A DNA stretch of 56,970 nt from Pseudomonas sp. CROZ-RG-20F-R04-15 (lineage in GTDB: Bacteria; Pseudomonadota; Gammaproteobacteria; Pseudomonadales; Pseudomonadaceae): NCBI RefSeq assembly GCF_022662375.1, contig NZ_JAKNQL010000033.1:1-56970 (forward strand). The letters run 5' to 3'. Below are positions 7,679-16,079 of this stretch, one piece after another. Positions within the stretch are counted from its first letter, which is position 1; every line of letters starts with the position of its first letter. Position numbers and translations under genes: made by a program. The notes under the pieces are model-generated. The model made no database searches. It saw only the letters and a program-made list of their open reading frames with translations, and had not been told where the DNA came from.

Positions 7679-9295
7679 CTACCAAACCCCAATCTGCACA
7701 ACCTTCTCGGTCTCCGGCTCTCCGTAGCGAAACCGCTGCCCGCGTGAATCAATCTCCTGATGACTGATCGTCGTCCGCCGCTTCAAACCCCGCACCCATT
7801 CAAACAAATACCCCGCATGCTCCTCGCGCACCCCCGCGAATTCCGGGTCATCACCCAAATCGCGCAACTCCTGCGGATCATTCAGCAGATCAAACAACTG
7901 CGGTCGAAAACCGTCGTACGCCAGGTATTTCCAGCGCTCGCTGCGCACCATGGTCATCCGGCAACGATCGATCGGCTGGCCCAGGCGCTCACGCGCCGGC
8001 GCCTGAAAGGCGTAGTCGTATTCGCTGATTGCATAGCGGCGCCAGTCCGGATTTTCACCATGCAGAAGCGGGATCAACGAACGCCCTTCAAGCCGATGCT
8101 CTGCCCCCGGCAATCCCAGCGCTTGAAGAAACGTCGGTAGGGCGTCGATGGTTTCCGCCAGTCGATCATCTACCGTTCCGCGAGTGACATCCGCCGCCGC
8201 CCGAGGGTCTCGAACGATCAACGGTACCCCCACCGCCTGCTCCAGCAAAAACTCCTTCTCACCGAGCCAGTGATCGCCCAAAAAGTCACCGTGATCGCTG
8301 GTGAACACGATCAGCGTGTCATCCCAGCGACCATTGCTCTGCAGAAAATCGAACAGCCGTCCGAGTTGATCATCCACCTGCTTGATCAGGCCCATGTACG
8401 TAGGGATTACAGTCAATCGTACTGCGTCGCGGGAAAAGTTGAGGCTTTCCTCATGTTGACGAAAGGCAGTGTATACGGGGTGTTTGCTGGCTTCGGAGGG
8501 CATCGCGCGGACCGCTTCGAGAATCGATTTCGTACCGTACAAGGCGTGGTACGGCGCTGGTACGATGTAGGGCCAGTGCGGTTTGATATAGGAAAGGTGT
8601 AAACACCACGATTTCTCGCCTTGCTCGGTGATGAAGTCGATGGCTCGATTTGTAGTGTAGACAGTCTCTGAGTGTTGCTCGGGAATTCGTGCTGGCAAAT
8701 TCGCATGACGCATTTGCCAGCCGCTGAGGATTTCACCGTTTTCGCCTTCGGCAGCGTTGGCCCAGTCGTGCCAAGGGTTTTTGCCGTCGAAGCCGTGTTC
8801 ACGCAGGTAATGGGTATAGGGCGCGGATTCGCGTTTGTCGTCGAACAGCGGATCGTCGGGGTAGATGCCGTCGTGGCGCATGTACGGTTCGAAGCCGACT
8901 TCGTTGAGGATTTCGGCTTGCTCGCTGTCAGGATTGATCGCCAGACGTTGCAAGGCATCGACATTCGCGGTGGCGTGGGTCTTGCCGACCAGCGCGGTAC
9001 GGATGCCGTGCGGGCGCAGGTAATCGCCGATGGTCAATTCTTCCAGCGGTAACGGCACGGCGTTCCACGCCACTTGATGGCTGCTCACATAACGCCCGGT
9101 GTAAGCCGACATCCGCGACGGGCCGCAGATCGTGCCTTGGGTGTAGGCGCGGCTGAAACGTACGCCGGCCGCAGCGAGTCGATCGATGTTGGGTGTATGC
9201 AGATGTGGATGGCCGTAGCAGGACAGATAATCGCGGCGCAGTTGATCGCAAATGATGTACAGCACGTTGCGCACGGGGTTTGGCGGGGTGGGCAT
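7679..9295 (-). CDS. Sulfatase / phosphonate monoester hydrolase-like enzyme
   Basis: Formylglycine-type hydrolase of the alkaline phosphatase superfamily, 538 residues, no signal peptide. The catalytic signature CGPSR is at 57-61, so the nucleophile is Cys57, the same number as in phosphonate monoester hydrolases. N-terminal metal-binding segment is ICDQLRRDYLSCYG; the C-terminal half has TSDHGDFLGDHWLGEKEFL, typical of the PMH group rather than the SDNG form of AtsA. Such enzymes are promiscuous for sulfate, phosphonate and phosphodiester substrates; a sulfate-ester role here is inferred from the neighbours. A GTG three codons upstream is possible, but GGTGA before the chosen ATG fits better. 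Lies between a repeat element and a REP doublet. Confidence 0.82.
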   Translation of the reverse strand: MPTPPNPVRNVLYIICDQLRRDYLSCYGHPHLHTPNIDRLAAAGVRFSRAYTQGTICGPSRMSAYTGRYVSSHQVAWNAVPLPLEELTIGDYLRPHGIRTALVGKTHATANVDALQRLAINPDSEQAEILNEVGFEPYMRHDGIYPDDPLFDDKRESAPYTHYLREHGFDGKNPWHDWANAAEGENGEILSGWQMRHANLPARIPEQHSETVYTTNRAIDFITEQGEKSWCLHLSYIKPHWPYIVPAPYHALYGTKSILEAVRAMPSEASKHPVYTAFRQHEESLNFSRDAVRLTVIPTYMGLIKQVDDQLGRLFDFLQSNGRWDDTLIVFTSDHGDFLGDHWLGEKEFLLEQAVGVPLIVRDPRAAADVTRGTVDDRLAETIDALPTFLQALGLPGAEHRLEGRSLIPLLHGENPDWRRYAISEYDYAFQAPARERLGQPIDRCRMTMVRSERWKYLAYDGFRPQLFDLLNDPQELRDLGDDPEFAGVREEHAGYLFEWVRGLKRRTTISHQEIDSRGQRFRYGEPETEKVVQIGVW

Positions 9296-9411
9296 GGGAT
9301 TCACCGGTCAGTGGGACAGGCGAGGGTTTTCGCTTTCGCTGGGGGTGTTCGGCAAGTGCATTTGGGGAATGGGCTTTATGCAGGGAATGCATCGGTGCCT
9401 GTACCGGCCCC

Positions 9412-9501
9412 TTCGCGAGCAGGCTCGCTCCCACAGGGTTAGTGGCGATCACACATTCTGTATTCACCACAATCCATTGTGGGAGCGAGCCTGCTCGCGA
9501 A
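9412..9501. repeat. REP doublet (inverted pair)
   Basis: Two arms of the TTCGCGAGCAGGCTCGCTCC type in inverted orientation with a 42-base centre. It separates the start of the sulfatase gene from the end of the following LysR gene. Confidence 0.94.
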
Positions 9502-9510
9502 AGCGCCATG

Positions 9511-10455
9511 TCAGACGGCAAAATTCTCCAGAGAACAGACTTCCTCATCCACCGCATCAATCTCTTTGATCTGCTCAATCATCGCCTGCGCCAACGGCGA
9601 CAACCGATACCCCGCGCGGCTGACAATCCCATAGCGGGTGTACAACTCCTCAAGATCATCCGCCAGCCCTTCGATGCGCAAACACACCAAATCACCCTTG
9701 GCTTGATGCAACGCATCCGAATACGCCCCGACAATCCCGATCGCATCCGAGCGCAGCACCACACTGAGCAGACTCGAGCTGTTTTCGCATTCAACATTCG
9801 GGGTGAAATCCGGGCGCCCACTGAGATCGACTATGACTTTGCGCAGGTTCGGCGGACGAATACTCACCGCCAGTGGATAGCTCATCAATTGCTCTGCGCT
9901 GACCTTGTCGAAAGCCGCCAGCGGATGTCCTGCGCGGCAGCAGAAATGCCATTTACGCGGCCGCAACCGGTGCGTCAGATAATCCGGATCCGCCTCGAAG
10001 TAGCGTGTGTCCGCGACAAAGAATTCGAATTCCTCGCTCATCAGTCGCTTGCTCAGACTCTGCCAGTCATCGACCTGAAATTGCACCCGCGCTCTCGGAT
10101 AACGCCCGATAAAGCTGCCAATCGCGCGAGGAATCAGACCCGCCGCCGGCGCCGGCCCACAACCGAAACGCAATTCTCCGGCCTCCAACCCGTTGAACTG
10201 ACTGATCTCGTTGGCCATTTGCTGCGCACCACTGACCAGCCGCCGTGCGTGCTCCAGCAGCACCTGACCCTGTTTGGTCGGCGGTAATTCCTTGCGCCCG
10301 CGATCAACCAACTGACAGCCGACGCTGTGCTCAAGCGCCTGAATGCTGCGGCTGAACGCCGACTGCGACAGGTTCACCGCCTGCGCGCCAGCCACAAAGC
10401 TGCGTTGTTCAGCCAGGGCGATGAAGTGACGAAGTTGACGCAAGTCGATATGCAT
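9511..10455 (-). CDS. LysR-type regulator, paralogue of the SftR-like protein
   Basis: 314-residue LysR protein with helix-turn-helix at 1-60 (FIALAEQRSFVAGAQAV, SQSAFSRSIQALE) and an effector-binding domain. It is clearly related to the regulator at 5471: both have FGCGPAPA near residue 95-105, a shared FQVDxWxxLSxxL block and a C-terminal RYGIVSRAGYRLSP / RCGIVSRTGFRLSP block. It is divergent from the TonB receptor and probably controls that receptor and the downstream arylsulfotransferase gene, the usual LysR layout. The ribosome-binding site is weak (GTGA). Confidence 0.82.
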   Translation of the reverse strand: MHIDLRQLRHFIALAEQRSFVAGAQAVNLSQSAFSRSIQALEHSVGCQLVDRGRKELPPTKQGQVLLEHARRLVSGAQQMANEISQFNGLEAGELRFGCGPAPAAGLIPRAIGSFIGRYPRARVQFQVDDWQSLSKRLMSEEFEFFVADTRYFEADPDYLTHRLRPRKWHFCCRAGHPLAAFDKVSAEQLMSYPLAVSIRPPNLRKVIVDLSGRPDFTPNVECENSSSLLSVVLRSDAIGIVGAYSDALHQAKGDLVCLRIEGLADDLEELYTRYGIVSRAGYRLSPLAQAMIEQIKEIDAVDEEVCSLENFAV

Positions 10456-10562
10456 TTTTCACATAAAAAATATCCGGGAAATGCATTGGATATGCATTAG
10501 GTCGACTCCTTATAAAGGCAATCTCTTATGCAGTAAATATTTGTAAATCCATAAATAAATAA

Positions 10563-10574
10563 CTTAAAAGAATA
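10563..10574 (-). promoter_or_regulatory. Candidate sulfur-control motif between LysR and TonB receptor
   Basis: Read on the minus strand this is TATTCTTTTAAG, flanked by GCA on one side and TTATTTATT on the other. The same GCATATTC start is seen before the SfnB-like operon at 41162-41173, and ATTCTTTTAAG recurs upstream of atsR. The site lies in the AT-rich region between divergent genes. Confidence 0.42.
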
Positions 10575-10620
10575 TGCAGCGCTGAAGATGTCTGTGTGTT
10601 TTTTGACCAGGAGCCGCGCC

Positions 10621-12981
10621 ATGAGTCCGTTGAACCTTGCGTCACCCTTAACACCACGACGGCTCAAACGCCTGCCTCTGGCCCTGTTGCTGGCAGGGAG
10701 CGCGAGCTGGACTCACGGCTACGCCGCTGAAGCAGAAACCCCGGCGCCAGTGCCGGCCGGCAAGCCTGCCGCCAACAGTTCGCAACTGGAAACCGTGACC
10801 GTCACCACCCGCCGCCGCGAGGAAAGTTCGCAGGATGTACCGACGCCAATGAGTGTGGTCAGCGGGCAGAATCTGGAGACGCAGCGGGTCTACCGGATTC
10901 AGGATTTGCAGCAACTGGTGCCCAGCGTCAACGTCGCCTACATGCATGCGCGGCAGTCCAGCGTGTCGATCCGTGGCCTCGGTAATAACCCGGCCAGTGA
11001 TGGCCTGGAAGGCAGCGTCGGCCTGTACATCGACAACGTCTACCTGGGTCGTCCGGGGATGGCGGTGTTTGACTTGATGGACATCGAACAGCTCGAAGTC
11101 CTGCGCGGTCCGCAAGGCACGTTGTTCGGCAAAAACACCACCGCCGGGGTGATCAACATCAGCACCCGCGCGCCAACCTTCACGCCCGAGCGCAGCATTG
11201 AAACCTCGGTGGGCGAGGACGGCTATTTCCAGACCAAGGGCACCATTTCCGGGCCGCTCAATGATCAATTGGCCGGGCGTTTTTCGGCCTATCGCACCCG
11301 TAGCGACGGCGATATCAAAAACGAATACGACGGCCATGATTTGAATGGCGGCTCGCGCGATGGCTTCCGCGCGCAGCTGCTGTTCAAGCCCAACGAAGAT
11401 TTCAACCTGCGCTGGATCGGTGACTACAACGAAGAGGATTCCAGTGCGGGCACCCGCGTGTTGTACAACACCGGGCCGACCATCAACGGCGTCAATCTCT
11501 ATCAGTCGCGCGCCAACGCAGCCGGCGCAACATTGGTAAACGGCTCGCACCGCAAGGTCAATCTGGACAACGACCAGCATGTAACTGTGCATCAGGGCGG
11601 CACCTCGGTGGAGGCCAACTGGACGCTGCCGAGTGACTTCACGCTGACCTCGATCAGCTCCTATCGCTTTTGGAATTTCACCCCGCGCAACGACGACGGC
11701 CTCAACGTGCCGGCGAGCTATAACGCCGGGGTCTCGGTGGAGGACAAACAGTATTCGCAGGAATTTCGCCTGGCTTCGCCCAAGGGTGAATTTTTCGATT
11801 ACGTCGTCGGCGCCTATTACTTTGGCTCGGATCTGGACAATAAATCCTTCGCCTATTACGGGCCACAGGCGGATATCTGGAACGGCACGGCGCCCGGTGC
11901 GCTGGCCAATGTCACTAGCATTGGCAACGGCCATATCAAGACCGACAGTTTTGCGCTGTTCGCCCAAGGCACCTGGCATCTTACCGAGCGGCTGGATTTC
12001 ACCGCCGGGGTGCGTGGCACTTATGAAGAAAAATCCGCCTGGGTCACGCGCGATGCGCCAATCGGTGGCGCCGCCGTAACAGGCGCTGCGGCCACGGCGC
12101 GACGCGGACGTGCCGGCGCTTATGACTCTGGTGATTTGAACCAGTACAGCTCCAGTCCGTCCGGGCTGCTCAACCTCAGCTATCGCATCACCGATGATGT
12201 GCTCGGCTACGCCACCTTGTCCCACGGCGAGAAATCCGGCGGGGTCAACCTCGCCGTCGGTTCCGCTCCGGTGGCCGGCGCCGATTCGCTACTGATCGGC
12301 ACCGAGCGCGCGAACAACGCCGAACTCGGTTTCAAAAGCACGCTGTGGGACCACCGTCTGCAACTCAACGCCAACGTCTTCTGGACCCAGGTCAACGCTT
12401 ACCAGACCAACGCCTACGACGCGGAAAACCGCGTGCAATACCTGACCAACGCCGGCTCCGTACGTTCGCGCGGGGTCGAGTTCGAAAGCACGGTGATCCC
12501 GTTGCGCGGGCTGACCCTGAACATCAACGGCTCCTACAACGACGTCAGCTACCTCTCGTACAAAGATGCCCCGTGCCCGCCGGAAGTCAGCCAGGCGCCG
12601 GGTGCTCCAGCCTCCTGCGACCTCAGCGGCCATCAAGTGGTTGGCGCCTCGAAGTGGATCGGCAACGCCAACGGCGAATACAAATGGAATCTGGATAACG
12701 GCTTCGAACCCTACGTCACCGCCAGCTATGCGTTCCGTTCGAAAGCCGTCGGTACGGTCGAAGATTCCGACTACGGCCAGATCCCGAGTTACGCCGTGGT
12801 CAACTTCTCCACCGGCCTGCGCGGTGACTTCAACCAGGGGCAGTGGGATGTATCGCTGTGGCTGAAAAACGCCTTCGACAAAACCTACTACACGACCCTG
12901 TGGACGGGCGGCAACGGCGGCTATGAAGGCCTGCTCGGCACACCGCGCACCCTCGGCGTCACCGGTCGCTACGACTTCTGA
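10621..12981 (+). CDS. TonB-dependent outer membrane receptor, probably for sulfated compounds
   Basis: 786-residue outer membrane channel. After a signal peptide (ALLLAGSASWTHGYA) comes a TonB box-like ETVTVTTRR, then a plug domain with the RGLGNN and LRGPQGTLFGKNTTAGVINI blocks, then a long beta-barrel ending in aromatic YDF, as needed for barrel assembly. A start 11 codons upstream is open, but AGGAG seven bases before the chosen ATG decides it. The gene lies 23 bases before an arylsulfotransferase-family gene and shortly before tonB-exbB-exbD, so uptake of an aryl or other sulfate ester is the best guess, comparable to SftP of P. putida. The real ligand is not visible from sequence. Confidence 0.83.
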   Translation: MSPLNLASPLTPRRLKRLPLALLLAGSASWTHGYAAEAETPAPVPAGKPAANSSQLETVTVTTRRREESSQDVPTPMSVVSGQNLETQRVYRIQDLQQLVPSVNVAYMHARQSSVSIRGLGNNPASDGLEGSVGLYIDNVYLGRPGMAVFDLMDIEQLEVLRGPQGTLFGKNTTAGVINISTRAPTFTPERSIETSVGEDGYFQTKGTISGPLNDQLAGRFSAYRTRSDGDIKNEYDGHDLNGGSRDGFRAQLLFKPNEDFNLRWIGDYNEEDSSAGTRVLYNTGPTINGVNLYQSRANAAGATLVNGSHRKVNLDNDQHVTVHQGGTSVEANWTLPSDFTLTSISSYRFWNFTPRNDDGLNVPASYNAGVSVEDKQYSQEFRLASPKGEFFDYVVGAYYFGSDLDNKSFAYYGPQADIWNGTAPGALANVTSIGNGHIKTDSFALFAQGTWHLTERLDFTAGVRGTYEEKSAWVTRDAPIGGAAVTGAAATARRGRAGAYDSGDLNQYSSSPSGLLNLSYRITDDVLGYATLSHGEKSGGVNLAVGSAPVAGADSLLIGTERANNAELGFKSTLWDHRLQLNANVFWTQVNAYQTNAYDAENRVQYLTNAGSVRSRGVEFESTVIPLRGLTLNINGSYNDVSYLSYKDAPCPPEVSQAPGAPASCDLSGHQVVGASKWIGNANGEYKWNLDNGFEPYVTASYAFRSKAVGTVEDSDYGQIPSYAVVNFSTGLRGDFNQGQWDVSLWLKNAFDKTYYTTLWTGGNGGYEGLLGTPRTLGVTGRYDF

Positions 12982-13004
12982 TTCGTCATTCAAGGAGCTG
13001 CATC

Positions 13005-14348
13005 ATGTTGCGTATCAAAACCGCTTTGCCGGTGTTGCTGTCCGGCGCAGTGCTCAGTGCCGGCGCCTTCGCCGCGCCGAGTGTTTACCCGACGGGGGTC
13101 ACTCGTTACGACCCGAACAAGGCGTTCAACCAGTACGTGATTTTCAGCGGTGCCGACAAGCAGACACACCTGATCGACATGAACGGCAACGAGGTGAAAA
13201 CCTGGCCACAGGCAGGTTTCCCGTCAGCGATCATCGACCCGAAACTGGTCGGCGGAGAGCGTGGGCATGTGTTGCTGCAACTGAGTGACAAGGATCCCGG
13301 CAAGCTCGGTTCGGCCGGCAATGGTCTGGGTAATCAGAGCGTCGGCGAGCTGGACTGGAACGGCAAAGTCGTTTGGCAATGGGGCGACAAGGCGCCCGGT
13401 GGCGCGGCGCAACAGCACCATGATCAGCGCCGTTTGAGCAATGGCAACACCGTGGTGCTGGCGAACAAGGTGCACAAGGTCAAAGGCTTCAAAGTGCCCG
13501 AGGTGATCGACGATGCCATCTATGAAGTCAGCCCCGACGGCGCGGTGAAATGGCAGTGGCTGGCCTCGGAGCATCTGAATGAATTCGGCTTTACCGCCGA
13601 GCAGTTGAAGCTGGTGCGCGCCAGTGAAAATCCGGACTACCTGCACATCAACAACCTCAGTCTGGTGGGGCCGAACAAGTGGTTCGATGCCGGTGACAAG
13701 CGTTTCAATCCGGACAACCTGCTGATCGATTCACGCAACGCCAACTTCATCGCGATCATCGACAAGAACAGCGGCAAAGTGGTCTGGCGTCTCGGCCCGA
13801 ACCTGCCGCTGATCAACCCGAAAACTGCGCAGAAATTGCCACGCCCGGTGGATCAGTTTGTCGGTCAGCATGATGCACACATCATCCCGGCCGGATTACT
13901 TGGCGCCGGCAATCTGCTTGTGTTCGACAACCAGGGTTCGGCGGGCTATCCGAACGTTACCCTTGGGCTGATTTCCGGTTCGCGAGTATTGGAAATCGAC
14001 CCGCTGAAAAACGAGATTGTCTGGCAGTACAGCGCAGCGAATTCGAAGCAGCCTGGGTGGGCGTTCTACAGTTCATTCATCAGCAGTGCGCGGCGCTTGC
14101 CCAATGGCAACACGCTGATCGACGAAGGTATGAACGGGCGCTTTTTCCAGGTGACGGCCAACGGTGAAAACGTCTGGGAATACGTCAGCCCGTATCTCGG
14201 CAAGGCACCGGGCAGCGATGCGATCAGCAATTGGGTGTATCGGGCGTTGCCTGTGAGTTATGACTGGGTGCCAACGGGCACGCCACGCTCCGAGACAGCG
14301 GTTATTGCACCCGTTGTCGGTGTGCAGCAAACCAATGCCAGCCGTTAG
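13005..14348 (+). CDS. Periplasmic arylsulfotransferase-family protein
   Basis: 447 residues with a Sec signal peptide (cleavage near AGAFA, residue 23) and a beta-propeller-like body of repeated NGK/NGN-VVW-QW blades typical of the ASST family, which moves sulfate between phenols through a histidine intermediate without PAPS. Histidine clusters that could serve catalysis are at 138-139 (QQHHDQ), 214 (YLHINN) and 289/292 (GQHDAHIIP). The protein has no cysteine at all, so it does not need the disulfide known in the enterobacterial enzyme. AAGGAG precedes the start. It is coupled with the TonB receptor, suggesting that it acts on the compound the receptor brings in. A strong terminator follows. 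Confidence 0.78.
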   Translation: MLRIKTALPVLLSGAVLSAGAFAAPSVYPTGVTRYDPNKAFNQYVIFSGADKQTHLIDMNGNEVKTWPQAGFPSAIIDPKLVGGERGHVLLQLSDKDPGKLGSAGNGLGNQSVGELDWNGKVVWQWGDKAPGGAAQQHHDQRRLSNGNTVVLANKVHKVKGFKVPEVIDDAIYEVSPDGAVKWQWLASEHLNEFGFTAEQLKLVRASENPDYLHINNLSLVGPNKWFDAGDKRFNPDNLLIDSRNANFIAIIDKNSGKVVWRLGPNLPLINPKTAQKLPRPVDQFVGQHDAHIIPAGLLGAGNLLVFDNQGSAGYPNVTLGLISGSRVLEIDPLKNEIVWQYSAANSKQPGWAFYSSFISSARRLPNGNTLIDEGMNGRFFQVTANGENVWEYVSPYLGKAPGSDAISNWVYRALPVSYDWVPTGTPRSETAVIAPVVGVQQTNASR

Positions 14349-14481
14349 TTGAATTGGAAAGAGTGCTCGAACGAACGGTGATAAGACGTGGGTGGGTTGA
14401 ACAGTGCTTATTGCAAATTCGTTAGTCGTTGACGTGGACGATAGTTGAATGTCGTCAAGCAATAACAAAGGGATGAAAAAG

Positions 14482-14516
14482 CCGCCACGCCTTTATCGAG
14501 CGTGGCGGTTTTTTTT
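14482..14516 (+). terminator. Rho-independent terminator after the arylsulfotransferase gene
   Basis: A 9-bp stem CCGCCACGC / GCGTGGCGG with a 9-base loop is followed by eight T. It ends the receptor-sulfotransferase unit. Confidence 0.9.
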
Positions 14517-14555
14517 CAGCATCGAGAAAATCGCTTCTGCGATACCGGCGTTTAA

Positions 14556-14870
14556 TTAATTTCCGGTAATCAATACACACGTTTGCGCTTTACAGCCTTT
14601 TGCGTAACTCAGCGTTACAAACTTGATCGCCGCCTCGGGCGTCGATGTAGCAACTGTCACAGCTGACTCCTTGTAGTCCTTCGCCTGAATACGTTCGCCC
14701 GGCAACACAACTTTGCGCCACTCGTTTTGAAATACATAAAGAGGGAAGCTGGTTTTGTTGCTGATCTCCAACTGAGCGGGCTCCGCATCCTTCGTCGCTG
14801 CCGATGCCATCGATAAGGGCGCCAGTATCAGCGCCATGTACATCATTGTCCGTTTGGTTAATTGCATCAT
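14556..14870 (-). CDS. Small exported protein of unknown function
   Basis: 104 residues. A signal peptide (TMMYMALILAPLSMASA) is followed by a short acidic mature part of about 80 residues rich in beta-forming stretches (LEISNKTSFPLYVFQNEW) and ending with two cysteines four apart (CKAQTC) that could form a disulfide. I do not recognise the family. AGGAAGAG stands before a double ATG, so the start is at 14870 or 14867; a longer frame starting 12 codons upstream lacks a ribosome-binding site. It faces the terminator of the arylsulfotransferase unit, and is transcribed away from tonB. Confidence 0.65.
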   Translation of the reverse strand: MMQLTKRTMMYMALILAPLSMASAATKDAEPAQLEISNKTSFPLYVFQNEWRKVVLPGERIQAKDYKESAVTVATSTPEAAIKFVTLSYAKGCKAQTCVLITGN

Positions 14871-15224
14871 TACTCTTCCTGAGTCGATTTTAAAATGCGC
14901 TGACATCTAATGCGCCCACGGCATGTCAATCAACTCGATTGTTGTAAGCAGGAATGTGGTGCCGTCCCATACCTTCAGCGAATATTTTTAATGCTTGAAA
15001 AGCATCGACATTTGGCTGCAGGGCTGCAGCCCTTGATTGGCGCGGCTTTGCGGAAAATGATCGATTTGTATATTTCTTAATGATCTATCTACAACTTTAA
15101 AGATTACTTTCGGAGATAAGCGGAAAGCCCAATGATTCACCTAACGATCCACCGTGGGGGATTCAACGAACGGTTGATCGGCAGTTTTTGTAGAGAACGC
15201 AAAAAGACCGCAGGGAGTGAATCA
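14871..15224. other. Gene-free region before tonB
   Basis: 354 bases, AT-rich in its right half (TTAATGATCTATC and following). It must hold promoters for the small exported protein and for tonB-exbB-exbD. No repeat element or clear operator was seen. A 31-codon in-frame extension of tonB reaches into it but has no convincing ribosome-binding site. Confidence 0.5.
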
Positions 15225-16034
15225 ATGGGCAATGTCCAGACCGCCGCCAGCGCAGAGGAATTGCTGTGGCGTCAGACGCCAAGTGGCGAATTGGTCGATC
15301 TTGGCCGACCGCATCGTGTGCCGTTGGGACAGTTGCGTTTGCAACGTGCGCCCAAGGGCATTCTGAGTCGGCGCGAAACCATTCTGCTCGGCGTGCTCGC
15401 GTTGGTGGTGCATGGCGCGGTGATCTACTGGATCAGCCAGAAGCCGACGCCGGTGCTGCCGATTGTGCCGCCGGAAATTCCGCCGATGACCATCGAGTTT
15501 TCGCGTCCGGCACCGCCCGCGCCACCGGTTGTCGAGCCGCCGCCACCTGCGCCGGTGGTTGAACCGCCACCGCCAGTGGAAGACGAACTGGCGGTAAAAC
15601 CACCGCCGCCAAAACCGGTTCCGAAACCCAAGCCGGTGGTTAAACAGGCACCCAAGCCAGCGCCGAAAGCGGTCGAACAGCCGCCCGCGCCGCCACAACC
15701 TGCAGCCCCGGTTGCAGCGCCAGCGCCACCTGCACCACCGGCGCCGGCACCGGTAACCCCGGCCTCGGCAAATGCCGCGTACCTGAAAAACCCGGCACCG
15801 GAATATCCGTCGCTGGCTCAGCGTCGCGGTTGGGAAGGCACGGTGTTGCTACGCGTACATGTGCTGGCCAGCGGCAAGCCGGGCGAGATCCAGATAGCAA
15901 AAAGCAGTGGCCGGCAACAGCTCGACGACGCGGCGCTGAATGCCGTGAAACGTTGGAGTTTCGTTCCGGCCAAGCAGGGTGATGTCGCCCAGGACGGCTG
16001 GGTCAGCGTGCCCATCGATTTCAAGATTCATTAA
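15225..16034 (+). CDS. tonB: TonB energy-transducing protein
   Basis: 269 residues. A cytoplasmic leader of about 55 residues, one membrane segment (ILLGVLALVVHGAVIYWI) retaining the histidine that is essential in E. coli TonB, a long periplasmic proline-rich spacer (PPPAPVVEPPPPVEDE, then KPVPKPKPVVK), and a C-terminal TonB domain (YPSLAQRRGWEGTVLLRVHV ... LDDAALNAVKRWSFVPA). It links the proton gradient to TonB-dependent receptors. AGGGAG seven bases before this ATG makes it a better start than the upstream one. First gene of tonB-exbB-exbD and close to the TonB receptor at 10.6 kb. Confidence 0.9.
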   Translation: MGNVQTAASAEELLWRQTPSGELVDLGRPHRVPLGQLRLQRAPKGILSRRETILLGVLALVVHGAVIYWISQKPTPVLPIVPPEIPPMTIEFSRPAPPAPPVVEPPPPAPVVEPPPPVEDELAVKPPPPKPVPKPKPVVKQAPKPAPKAVEQPPAPPQPAAPVAAPAPPAPPAPAPVTPASANAAYLKNPAPEYPSLAQRRGWEGTVLLRVHVLASGKPGEIQIAKSSGRQQLDDAALNAVKRWSFVPAKQGDVAQDGWVSVPIDFKIH

Positions 16035-16079
16035 ACCGAAACCAAATTCGCGCGAAACGTTTACACGAGGGAATACATC

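Noticed and set aside
10648..12225. 525-codon open frame on the minus strand
   Set aside because: Antisense to the TonB receptor gene, whose plug and barrel motifs are clear; no motif in the antisense product.
14073..14468. 131-codon minus-strand frame at the end of the arylsulfotransferase gene
   Set aside because: Mostly antisense to that gene, no convincing ribosome-binding site, and no recognisable protein features.
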